Part shown: positions 1 to 6,220 of the stretch, in pieces
How positions within the stretch are numbered: the first letter of the stretch is position 1
How the letters are laid out: every line of letters begins with the position of its first letter
Translations under genes and position numbers: made by a program
Assembly: GCA_003223065.1 (NCBI GenBank)
Contig: QHXU01000149.1
Coordinates: forward strand, 1 to 6,521
Direction of reading: 5' to 3'
DNA: 6,521 nucleotides
From: Acidobacteriota bacterium
GTDB lineage: Bacteria > Acidobacteriota > Terriglobia > Bryobacterales > Bryobacteraceae
Notes under the pieces: model-generated
Databases searched by the model: none
Told to the model about the DNA's origin: nothing
The model's input: the letters and a program-made list of their open reading frames with translations, nothing else

Positions 1-2157
1 GACGCCGCCCGATAGCCAGCCGTATCCGGTTTGATCGTCATATCGCGTGGAAGGATCGACGGCCGTGAATCGCGGCTCGACATTGTTGCCGAGCACATAG
101 TCATCTTCGCGATAGGCGCCATACCGGGGTTGTGTCCTTACCGCACCGCCGAAATAGAAACCCACATCGAAGGGACCGAAGCGCGCGAGAATATCCTCGC
201 GCTCGGCGACCATCGCAAGATCATCATGCACATATGGCAGCTTGTCTTGCCAATGTCCAATATCGTCAGGGCCAAACGCCATCTGAACCGGGTAGACGCC
301 GGCGGTCAGTTTGATGATTTGTTGCCAAACTGCGAGTCCGGCCTGCAGCTCGCGCCTCGCAGCGGCCAGCGCGGCGGCGTCCGCGGTCCGGTCGAAGTAC
401 GTCAAGAAATAAACCCCGCGCTGCTTGTGGGCATGGTAGCGGGCGATTGCCGCCAGAGTCAGAAAATCCGATTCGGAAGAAAGCCATTCACGATTGTGCG
501 GGCCTATCTTCTTTTTTGCTTGGGTCACCGCTTCCCCGGTGCGCCGCGCGATTTCTTCGAGACGCTCAGCAGTTTCGAGCGCTGTCTGCTTGGCTGACGG
601 AATGCCCTGTAAACGGTTCCGAACGGCCTCAGGAATCGAGGCCACGTAGCGCCAATCGCTGGGCAGCACTTCGCGGTAAGAGCCGGCGAGGCCTCCTGGA
701 TTAATCTCCGGCCAGATGTACATGTTGGGGTCGGCCAAGTGCACGGCAACAATTTCGTTGATCACCTGGCTGGAGGCCATGTAAGCGTCCATCACGTCTC
801 GAGCCGCCGCTCCGAAGCGCTGCTGCAGATCGCTCATCCAGGCGCTTTCCGGCGTAGCGGGATCGTAACTCAAGCGCCCCCAAAGACGATAGAAGAGCCA
901 ATAACGCTCGAACTCCCATTTCCAGAAAACGCGCTGCGATTGAGCCGCGGTGAAGATGCCCCACGAGCCAGGTGCGTTGCCGAAGCCTTTCTGCGCTAGC
1001 GGCGGATCGATTTCGAAGCCCTCAGCGCCGCCAAGGCTGAATGTTCCAACCGCGCGCCGCACGTACTCGGGATTCCCCCAGAGCAGCAGGCGGTGCGATC
1101 CAAGCGCCCAAATTTCCCAATAGAAGTTATAGGAATGCGGCCTTTCGAGAAAATTCAGGTAGCTGTAACCCGGATATGTTTCAGCAGGCTGATAAGGCCG
1201 GCCCATGTCCTCGGCCCAGTACTTTGCAGACAGCCGCACAGGAATGCCGGCCTCTTCAGCGGCCTTCACCATGCCGCTTGCAACGCTCCAGCCGCGCAAG
1301 TCCAAGATCACGGGACGGCCCGCATCACGTATCGCGCGGAACACATAATTCTTGTAGAAGTCGACCTGGCGGCCGCTGGGAATGCCTGACTCGGCATTGG
1401 TTCGCATCTGCACGCTGCGGATGGCGGGGCAAGATTGCAGCACCTTCTTGAGCGCCGCGTAACTGTATGGCCCGATGTTTTCGGGCGTCAGGCCTTCGGT
1501 CATGGGAGTCATCGGCGGTACAGCCGTGTGCTGAATGTCGTGCTCCCATACGCCGAGGGTGAAATCAATAGCCCGATCGGCAGCGCCTTGTGAAATGTAC
1601 CGAAGCATTTCCAGATTCCGTTCGCGCTGCGCTTCGCTCAGGTTGCGCGCGCGGATGGATGGAAACTCCGGAATGTTAACCCAGAACGGGTAGGGAGGCG
1701 CAAGATAAGCAGTTTGATGGGCGAAGACGAGGTTGAAGCGATTAAAGCGATTGCGCGCGAGCATTGACAGGAACTCGTCCCAATACTCGTGAGAGTAGTA
1801 CCAGTCGCGCTCGAGATCCGCGTTGTGAATGAAGTAACGGATGCCGCGCATGGATGTACGAGGCTGCGCCTGCGCCGCGGTGATCTTTCCGTCCGTTCGA
1901 ATCTGTTCGGCGGCGGCGAGGAGCCCGTACATCAGGCCACGCTCATCGGATCCGGTAATCCTTGGCGGGTCGATCCCATAAGATTCCGGCGCGCCAGGTT
2001 CGATGACCTCTTGCACGTGCGGCCGGCGGAGTCCACGTTCGTGAATCGCTCGTTCGAGTTCGGCTCGCCCGAATTCGCGTGGGCCGGCCGTCAGAGATAA
2101 AGCAAAAAAGAAAAAGAACGCGCATCGAATGGCGTCGAAAACCCTGGTCCGGGTCAT
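1..2157 (-). CDS. Exported glycoside-hydrolase-like protein (GH67/GH20-type layout), 3' end beyond the window
   Basis: One reading frame stays open for 719 codons from ATG at 2157 to the left edge, so the C-terminus is missing. The N-terminus looks like a signal peptide: Arg at 3, 5 and 11, a hydrophobic core with five consecutive Phe (14-18), then LSLTA with likely cleavage near residue 24. Residues about 75-100 (GLMYGLLAAAEQIR) resemble the small alpha/beta domain that precedes the barrel in GH67 and GH20 enzymes. A TIM-barrel-like stretch follows from R104 (RGIRYFIHNADLERDW), with strand-end motifs VWEHD (E205), RTNAESG (E256), LRGWS (W290) and KYWAED (W314, E316). WGRLSYDP (426-433) recalls the FGRLAWDP motif of GH67 alpha-glucuronidases. 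E205, E256 and E316 are only candidate catalytic acids. An in-frame TAG lies 24 bases upstream with no start codon between, which fixes the start. The ribosome site is weak (GGAAAAAAA). It is probably the last visible gene of the operon. The fold class is fairly likely; substrate and exact family are unknown. Confidence 0.75.
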   Translation of the reverse strand, partial: MTRTRVFDAIRCAFFFFFALSLTAGPREFGRAELERAIHERGLRRPHVQEVIEPGAPESYGIDPPRITGSDERGLMYGLLAAAEQIRTDGKITAAQAQPRTSMRGIRYFIHNADLERDWYYSHEYWDEFLSMLARNRFNRFNLVFAHQTAYLAPPYPFWVNIPEFPSIRARNLSEAQRERNLEMLRYISQGAADRAIDFTLGVWEHDIQHTAVPPMTPMTEGLTPENIGPYSYAALKKVLQSCPAIRSVQMRTNAESGIPSGRQVDFYKNYVFRAIRDAGRPVILDLRGWSVASGMVKAAEEAGIPVRLSAKYWAEDMGRPYQPAETYPGYSYLNFLERPHSYNFYWEIWALGSHRLLLWGNPEYVRRAVGTFSLGGAEGFEIDPPLAQKGFGNAPGSWGIFTAAQSQRVFWKWEFERYWLFYRLWGRLSYDPATPESAWMSDLQQRFGAAARDVMDAYMASSQVINEIVAVHLADPNMYIWPEINPGGLAGSYREVLPSDWRYVASIPEAVRNRLQGIPSAKQTALETAERLEEIARRTGEAVTQAKKKIGPHNREWLSSESDFLTLAAIARYHAHKQRGVYFLTYFDRTADAAALAAARRELQAGLAVWQQIIKLTAGVYPVQMAFGPDDIGHWQDKLPYVHDDLAMVAEREDILARFGPFDVGFYFGGAVRTQPRYGAYREDDYVLGNNVEPRFTAVDPSTRYDDQTGYGWLSGGV

Positions 2158-2200
2158 GATTTTTTTCCAACCGCTCCCTATGGGGGCAACACGGTGGCGG

Positions 2201-3166
2201 CTAGCGCATCTGGACGCCCTTCACCGCACCGAGAATAAGAGTGTAAGCCGCCTGGCGCGAGACTCCGGATTTATCGTGGTCGCCAAATGGTGTCGACGCC
2301 ACTCCAAACGCGGCGGCCTTTTCGCATTTGAATATCTCAGCCAGGGCGGCCGCCAGTTCGGCGCTAGTCGGCCCGCCCGAAACAGTAAGAGGATGGCCGG
2401 GCACCTCGCGAGGATCGAGGACGTCCATGTCAACGTGGATGTAAGTGACGTCGGTCGAATCCGAGAGGCGCTTCATCTCCCGATGAAGGTTTTCAGACCG
2501 GGTGCGAATGTCATCCACCGAGAGTTGGCGGACCTCGGAGCGGTCAAGCAGGTCCTGCTCGAGAGGGTCGGTGTCGCGCACACAGGCCTCCACTATATGC
2601 CGCTGAGGCAAGGCCGGATCCAGCCCCGTCTTGAGCCGGAGCCGCGTCAGGCACATCCCGGCAGCGACGGCCACGGGCATACCGCCGAGCATGCCGCTCA
2701 ACGTGGTTTCGGGCGTATTGAAATCGCCGTGGGCGTCGATGAACAACAAGCCGACGCGAAGCGGCTTGGCGTTCGCGCCGGAATGCTGCAGCCCACTGAG
2801 CATTCCAAGAAGCGAACTGCAGTTGGCGAGCAGCCCCACCGGAAGATGTCCGCTGCGCCGCTCGCCGGCGATGATTTTTGCGAGCTCCGCGTTGGCAAGG
2901 CCAAGGCGATTCCATTCGCCGTAGGCTCTCTGCTCCTCGGCGTTCAAGGCCACGGTTGAAACCGGCCTGGTCTGGCAGCCGCGGCCGTCGAGGAGTTTTT
3001 GAATCCCGCCCTGCTCCAGGTAATCAGGTCCACCGGAGCGCTCCGCGGCGTTGCGCTCACCAATGTAGGGCATCTTGACTAGTGCTACCTTCACCGAGTT
3101 TCCGGAGCCGGCGCTCTGCCCGAAAGCGGGGAGAGACGCCAGCAGGACCCGTAACCACTTTCTCAT
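2201..3166 (-). CDS. Exported arginase/ureohydrolase-family protein with altered active site
   Basis: A 321-residue protein. Residues 1-19 (MRKWLRVLLASLPAFGQSA) look like a short signal peptide; the normal arginase-fold first strand begins at VKVALVKMP (25-33). The ureohydrolase fold is supported by DAHGDFNTPET (144-154, matching the DAHxDxNTPET motif), SGMLGGMP (157-164) and HVDMDVLDP (244-252, matching DxDxxDP). Five of the six usual manganese ligands are present: D144, H146, D148, D246 and D248. The first ligand, His in GGDHS, is Cys116 here (ANCSS). The His that serves in catalysis in SGNLHG is Gly161, and the substrate-binding Glu of the VEVNP motif appears to be Ala290 (VASTP). Ordinary arginase or agmatinase activity is therefore doubtful. 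I recall arginase-family subgroups with an N-C pair at the first site, but their substrate is not known to me. ATG at 3166 has a very good AAGGAGG four bases upstream, 19 bases after the quinoprotein stop, so the two are probably co-transcribed. Confidence 0.88.
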   Translation of the reverse strand: MRKWLRVLLASLPAFGQSAGSGNSVKVALVKMPYIGERNAAERSGGPDYLEQGGIQKLLDGRGCQTRPVSTVALNAEEQRAYGEWNRLGLANAELAKIIAGERRSGHLPVGLLANCSSLLGMLSGLQHSGANAKPLRVGLLFIDAHGDFNTPETTLSGMLGGMPVAVAAGMCLTRLRLKTGLDPALPQRHIVEACVRDTDPLEQDLLDRSEVRQLSVDDIRTRSENLHREMKRLSDSTDVTYIHVDMDVLDPREVPGHPLTVSGGPTSAELAAALAEIFKCEKAAAFGVASTPFGDHDKSGVSRQAAYTLILGAVKGVQMR

Positions 3167-3170
3167 CTCG

Positions 3171-3177
3171 CCTCCTT
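3171..3177 (-). promoter_or_regulatory. Strong Shine-Dalgarno of the arginase-family gene
   Basis: The minus strand reads AAGGAGG, four bases (CGAG) before ATG at 3166. This decides the start in favour of the form with the signal peptide. It lies inside the 19-base gap after the upstream stop codon, consistent with one shared transcript. Confidence 0.85.
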
Positions 3178-3185
3178 ATGCGGTA

Positions 3186-4229
3186 TCAATTCTCATCCGG
3201 TAACCGGAAGGCGAGAAGTTCGCCCGAGTAGCTCGCGCCGCTGATGGCGACCACGATATACTGCTTGCCCTTCAGCATGTAGGTCATCGCCGACCCGCTC
3301 TGCGGCGCGGGGAGGTACACAGCGCCGACCTCGTTGCCGGTCGACTTGTCGTAGGCGCGCAGCATCGCGCCGCGAACGCCGGAGGGCGTGGTGAAGAAGC
3401 CGGATTCGCCGCAAATCACCAGCGTCTTTGTGACCAGCGGGCCCAGAATCCCCGGGCGGCCCGTACGTGGAATTTTCATGCCTTTCAATGCTGGATGATT
3501 ACGGATGATGTCCGGAGTCTCGCCATGCGCAACTTGCCAGAGGATTTCGCCTTTATCGAGATCGATTGCGCTGATGCGCCCGTACGGCGGCTTCAGCAGC
3601 GGCAAGCCCTGAACATTCACCACAGGTCCGGTGCTCTCTCCCGACGGATTGCGCGCGCCGCCCGTGAACTCCCCGACTCCTCCGGTCCGCCTCGCTCCGG
3701 TCAGCGCGCTCCCCTGAACGAAATTCATGTCAGAGGTCTTTGAATCCGGCGGCACCAGTCCCAGGGTGCCGATAGTGTGCTGCGAATATACGTATACGAT
3801 GTGCGTCTCGGGATCGTACGATCCGCCAGGCCAATTCGTGCCGCCGAGCGCTCCGGGCGAAGCCAACGTCCCGAGCGGCCCCTCCCGCTTGCTCACCACA
3901 GGCGGCGTGAAAATTGGCCCCAGCTTGTACTTCGAGGCGAGTTTCTCGGCCTCGCCGCGCAACTCCGGTGTGAAATCGATCAGATCGTCGATCGAGGTTC
4001 CCTGGCGGTCGTAAGCGGGCGGCTTGGCCGGGAACGGCTGGGTAGGCGAATACCACTCGCCCGGCACGCCGCCGTTCGGCACGGGCCGTTCCTCAATGGG
4101 CCAGACGGGCTGCCCAGTCACGCGGTCGAAGACATATAGGAACGCCTGTTTGGTGGGCTGGGCAAGCGCCCTGATATTCCGTCCATTCACGGTAATATCG
4201 GCGAGGATGGGCGCGCAAGGAATATCCAT
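3186..4229 (-). CDS. C-terminal part of the frameshifted PQQ dehydrogenase
   Basis: The first ATG in this frame (4229) falls inside the conserved WDMDIP motif, so it is not a natural protein start. Family sequence already begins 10 codons earlier at TAC 4259 (YQLVHHGLWD). The piece carries LADITVNG, a Lys in PTKQAFLYVFDR matching the Lys of APAKTGN in E. coli Gcd, PTQPFP, IFTPP, GGTNWPGGSYDPETHIVYV, the blade motif YGRISAIDLDKGEILW and the closing MTYMLKGKQYIVVAISG. It ends with TGA at 3186-3188, just before the arginase-family gene. Without the N-terminal blades and signal peptide this fragment should neither be exported nor close the propeller, so function on its own is improbable. Confidence 0.72.
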   Translation of the reverse strand: MDIPCAPILADITVNGRNIRALAQPTKQAFLYVFDRVTGQPVWPIEERPVPNGGVPGEWYSPTQPFPAKPPAYDRQGTSIDDLIDFTPELRGEAEKLASKYKLGPIFTPPVVSKREGPLGTLASPGALGGTNWPGGSYDPETHIVYVYSQHTIGTLGLVPPDSKTSDMNFVQGSALTGARRTGGVGEFTGGARNPSGESTGPVVNVQGLPLLKPPYGRISAIDLDKGEILWQVAHGETPDIIRNHPALKGMKIPRTGRPGILGPLVTKTLVICGESGFFTTPSGVRGAMLRAYDKSTGNEVGAVYLPAPQSGSAMTYMLKGKQYIVVAISGASYSGELLAFRLPDEN

Positions 4230-5202
4230 GTCCCACAGACCGTGATGGACGAGCTGGTAGCTTGCGCTTGCCTGTTTTGAGATCGAGCGCCACTATGCTC
4301 TCGCCGAACAGATTGTTGCCGGGCCGGTGGCCGCCGTAATAATCGCCCGTCGGCAGTTCGACCGGCAGGTAAACCACACCTAACTGCTCATCGACCGACA
4401 TCTGCCCCCACACGCCTGTATTTCCCGTGTAGGACCAGGAATCGTTCAGCCACGTGTCGATTCCAAATTCGCCGGGCTTCGGAATCGTGTGAAAAATCCA
4501 GAGGCGCTTGCCCGTGCGCGCGTCGAAGCCGCGAGTGTACCCCTTGACGTTGGTCCGGCTACGCGGCACTGCGCCGGACCTGTGCGCCGCCCCAACAATC
4601 ACGACGTCCCCGGCAACAGTCGGGGTCGAATGCAAACCGACTTCGCCGTGGATCAAATCGATGTCCTGATCGTCATCGAGCTTCAGGTCGACCACGCCGC
4701 TGTTGCCGAAGCCGGCAGCGGGGATGCCGGTCCTGGCATCCAGCGCGATCAGCCGGTAGCCCGGAGTGACGTAGAGCGTCCGCTCCTCTTTACCATCGGT
4801 CCAATAGGCGACTCCGCGGCCGGAAAGCTGCCTGGGCGCGTTGGCGCCGCGTTCCCCTTCGTTCTCGCTGTGCATCCACAGCATCTCACCGGTTGCGGCA
4901 TCCAGCGCGACCACGGCCCGGCGCGATCCGGCCGTGGTAAAAAGCACTCCGTGGACCATGAGCGGCGTCGCTTCGTACTGATATTCAGGGCGCGGGCCGA
5001 GCGAATCGGTCTTGAATCGCCACGCGACCTCGAGCTTGTTGAAATTGCCGGCATTGATCTGATCGAGCGGTGAGTAGCGGGTGATTCCAAGATCGCCTCC
5101 GTATGTCCTCCACTCGCCGTTTTTCGCACCCGACTGCGCGGCGAGGGGCAGCAGGCATGCCGCCTGCGCCAGAATCACGGCCCACCGAGCGATCATTCGC
5201 AT
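4093..5202 (-). CDS. N-terminal part of the frameshifted PQQ dehydrogenase
   Basis: The frame begins at ATG 5202, four bases after GAGGAG (5207-5212). A TTG 12 bases further upstream is also in frame but lies before that ribosome site. The start MRMIARWAVILAQAACLLPLAAQS is a typical signal peptide with likely cleavage around LAA-QS. Cys16 is unlikely to be a lipoprotein cysteine because a hydrophobic stretch follows it and position -3 is Gln. Genuine quinoprotein sequence runs for 314 residues to ALDLKTGKRK (codon ending at 4261). The last 55 residues, to the stop at 4093, are out-of-frame and Arg/Pro-rich, with no family resemblance. Visible propeller repeats include VVALDAATGEMLW and TRGFDARTGKRLWIF, both beta-propeller blade signatures (xxxDxxTGxxxW). 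Confidence 0.8.
   Translation of the reverse strand: MRMIARWAVILAQAACLLPLAAQSGAKNGEWRTYGGDLGITRYSPLDQINAGNFNKLEVAWRFKTDSLGPRPEYQYEATPLMVHGVLFTTAGSRRAVVALDAATGEMLWMHSENEGERGANAPRQLSGRGVAYWTDGKEERTLYVTPGYRLIALDARTGIPAAGFGNSGVVDLKLDDDQDIDLIHGEVGLHSTPTVAGDVVIVGAAHRSGAVPRSRTNVKGYTRGFDARTGKRLWIFHTIPKPGEFGIDTWLNDSWSYTGNTGVWGQMSVDEQLGVVYLPVELPTGDYYGGHRPGNNLFGESIVALDLKTGKRKLPARPSRSVGHGYSLRAHPRRYYREWTEYQGACPAHQTGVPICLRPRDWAARLAH
4258..4262 (-). other. Frameshift site in the PQQ dehydrogenase
   Basis: On the minus strand the frame-1 codons for TGKRK end at 4261, one base (C, 4260) follows, and TAC CAG CTC GTC CAT continues in another frame as YQLVHHGLWDMD. E. coli Gcd, from memory, reads TGKLAWSYQTVHHDLWDMD here. 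Compared with it, two residues (Trp plus one) are absent and the frame moves, which fits loss of five bases. Confidence 0.75.
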
Positions 5203-5206
5203 CGAG

Positions 5207-5212
5207 CTCCTC
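5207..5212 (-). promoter_or_regulatory. Shine-Dalgarno of the PQQ dehydrogenase gene
   Basis: The minus strand reads GAGGAG, four bases before ATG 5202. It has the same spacing as the ribosome site of the next gene in the operon and argues against the upstream in-frame TTG at 5214. Confidence 0.75.
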
Positions 5213-5228
5213 AATTTTAGATACAGGC

Positions 5229-5241
5229 GAGATTATATCTC
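5229..5241. repeat. 13-base inverted repeat covering the -10 box
   Basis: GAGAT and ATCTC arms flank a 3-base centre (TAT on the plus strand), giving a perfect 5-base dyad that contains the operon's TATAAT. A regulator bound here would block the promoter. The arms are short, so chance is a real possibility. Confidence 0.35.
5232..5237 (-). promoter_or_regulatory. Consensus -10 box (TATAAT) of the minus-strand operon
   Basis: A perfect TATAAT on the minus strand lies 29 bases before ATG 5202. Transcription would start near 5225, leaving a leader of about 23 bases that contains GAGGAG. No good -35 box stands at 16-18 bases; the best is TGGACG (5257-5262) at 19 bases, with four of six matches. 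The box sits in AT-rich sequence that stands out from the surrounding GC-rich DNA. Confidence 0.6.
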
Positions 5242-5298
5242 AGGCCGTCATTCCGGCGTCCATTGGACGCTTCTTTCGCCGTTTTCTCTCTGTCCCGC

Positions 5299-5304
5299 TA
5301 TGCT
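5299..5304 (+). promoter_or_regulatory. Possible -10 box (TATGCT) of the M23 peptidase gene
   Basis: TATGCT fits the TANNNT pattern of a -10 element and ends six bases before the GTG at 5311, so transcription would start at or next to the start codon. No clear -35 box is seen. No good Shine-Dalgarno precedes the GTG (only GGGA), in line with a leaderless transcript. Confidence 0.4.
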
Positions 5305-5310
5305 GGGAAC

Positions 5311-6159
5311 GTGCTTCATTTTTTCTTAATCGGGATCGCGTCCGCGCTGAGCGGCCAGACTTTTGACGTGACGCCACTGACGGTCAACCAGGGCGGGGTG
5401 CTTCGCGTCCGAAGCTCCAACTCCGCCGAGTCGGCACGGATGAACGGCCGCGTCATCCGGCTCTTTCCACAGAAGGAGGGCGGAGCGCTCGGGTTGATGC
5501 CGGTGCCCGCCGCAGAGAAGCCGGGAAACTACAAGGTCGAGCTCATCGACAAAAACGGGAATAGCCTCCAATCGGCGGCCGTTACGGTGCAGGACGCTCA
5601 CTTCCCGACGCAGAACCTCATCATCAGTGAAGAGCTTTCCAAGCTGAAACCGTCCCCTGGCGAGACCGAGGCCGTAGCCGCATTTAAGAACACAGTTTCC
5701 GACATGCGCTACTGGAACGAGCCATTCGCGGCGCCCGTCTCCGGTTGCCTTACGTCGCCCTTCGGCGTAAAAAGGCTCCACAACGGAAAACCCACCGGGG
5801 ACTATCACACGGGTTTCGATCAGCGGTCTCCGGCGAACGGGCCTATTCGTGCCGTCGCCGCCGGCGTGGTCAAGATCGTCCGTGAGTTCAACCTCCATGG
5901 CGGCACCATCGCGATCGACCACGGTCAGGGCGTCGAGTCGATTTATCTTCATATGTCGAAGTTCGCGACCACCGAGGGCGCAATCGTGGAGAAAGGTGAC
6001 GTGATTGGTTATGTCGGCTCCACCGGACGTTCCACGGCGCCGCACCTCCATTGGGGCGTCTACGTCAATGGCGTTGCGGTTAATCCGGCGCAATGGGTCC
6101 AACTTCACGCATGCGCAGCCAAGCGCAAAGCGCCGCGCACCGCGAGTAAATCCGAATAG
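5311..6159 (+). CDS. Exported M23 (LytM/lysostaphin-type) zinc metallopeptidase with N-terminal Ig-like domain
   Basis: With GTG 5311 as start the protein has 282 residues. It begins with a short hydrophobic signal (LHFFLIGIASALSGQ), although the n-region has no Arg or Lys. The frame also extends upstream to a TTG at 5263, which adds 16 residues including one Arg but has no ribosome site. Residues about 18-90 (FDVTPLTVNQGGVLRVRSS to KPGNYKVELID) form the beta-rich domain often found before M23 domains. The catalytic domain, about 140-265, has the full zinc and active-site set: H166 and D170 (HTGFD), H214 (YLHMS), and H245 and H247 (HLHW). It also has the usual GVVKIV, IDHGQGVESIY and VEKGDVIGYVGSTGRS segments. 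Such enzymes cut peptide cross-links of peptidoglycan, or act as LytM activators when ligands are missing; here none is missing, so an active endopeptidase is likely. The tail is basic (KRKAPRTASK). Confidence 0.92.
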   Translation: MLHFFLIGIASALSGQTFDVTPLTVNQGGVLRVRSSNSAESARMNGRVIRLFPQKEGGALGLMPVPAAEKPGNYKVELIDKNGNSLQSAAVTVQDAHFPTQNLIISEELSKLKPSPGETEAVAAFKNTVSDMRYWNEPFAAPVSGCLTSPFGVKRLHNGKPTGDYHTGFDQRSPANGPIRAVAAGVVKIVREFNLHGGTIAIDHGQGVESIYLHMSKFATTEGAIVEKGDVIGYVGSTGRSTAPHLHWGVYVNGVAVNPAQWVQLHACAAKRKAPRTASKSE

Positions 6160-6204
6160 AGCCCCGACAAGCCCCGGGGAGCATTCCGTCTCTATCAGCC
6201 CGGA

Positions 6205-6213
6205 TGATACGAT
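6205..6213 (+). promoter_or_regulatory. Possible extended -10 box (TGATACGAT) of the amidase gene
   Basis: TGATACGAT contains the TGn extension and a TANNNT hexamer (TACGAT, 6208-6213), seven bases before GTG 6221. It lies in the 61-base gap after the M23 stop codon, so the amidase gene may have its own promoter. No clear -35 box is visible, as is common for extended -10 promoters. Confidence 0.4.
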
Positions 6214-6220
6214 TCCCGAA

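Larger units (their letters stand above)
3186..5202 (-). pseudogene. PQQ-dependent glucose-dehydrogenase-like quinoprotein, frameshifted
   Basis: Two overlapping minus-strand frames together make one quinoprotein of the Gcd (membrane glucose dehydrogenase) propeller type. The first frame supplies residues 1-314 and the second supplies 357 more from TAC at 4259. Repaired, it would be about 673 residues, normal for a periplasmic PQQ dehydrogenase without the Gcd membrane helices. Family hallmarks are WRTYGGDLGITRYSPLDQI near the N-terminus, PTGDYYGGHRPGNNLF, VHHGLWDMD, LADITVNG, PTQPFP, GGTNWPGG and MTYMLKGKQYIVVAI. No CxxCH haem motif is visible, so there is no fused cytochrome c. Such enzymes oxidise sugars or alcohols in the periplasm and pass electrons to the quinone pool or a cytochrome; the substrate here cannot be read. 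The break may be a real mutation or a sequencing/assembly error, and the rest of both halves looks well conserved, which favours a recent event or an error. It is the first gene of the operon. Confidence 0.88.

Noticed and set aside
31..597. 188-codon plus-strand open frame
   Set aside because: It is a shadow of the long glycoside-hydrolase-like frame on the minus strand, which has a signal peptide and barrel motifs.
2160..2200. Gap before the glycoside-hydrolase-like gene as a separate promoter or terminator
   Set aside because: It has a seven-base A-run on the minus strand, but no convincing stem, no -10/-35 pair and only 43 bases in all.
2129..2959. 276-codon plus-strand open frame
   Set aside because: It is antisense to the arginase-family gene, has no recognisable domain, and its residue make-up is that expected from the opposite strand of GC-rich coding DNA.
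4489..5073. 194-codon plus-strand open frame
   Set aside because: It lies antisense to the N-terminal half of the PQQ dehydrogenase and shows no domain or ribosome site.
5187..5202. Lipoprotein signal (Cys16) in the PQQ dehydrogenase
   Set aside because: The residues before the Cys are Gln-Ala-Ala rather than a lipobox Leu, and the hydrophobic core continues past it. A normal cleavage site after LAA fits better.
6160..6180. GC-rich CCCC/GGGG stretch after the M23 stop as a terminator
   Set aside because: The possible stem is only four base pairs and no T-run follows, so it does not qualify as an intrinsic terminator.
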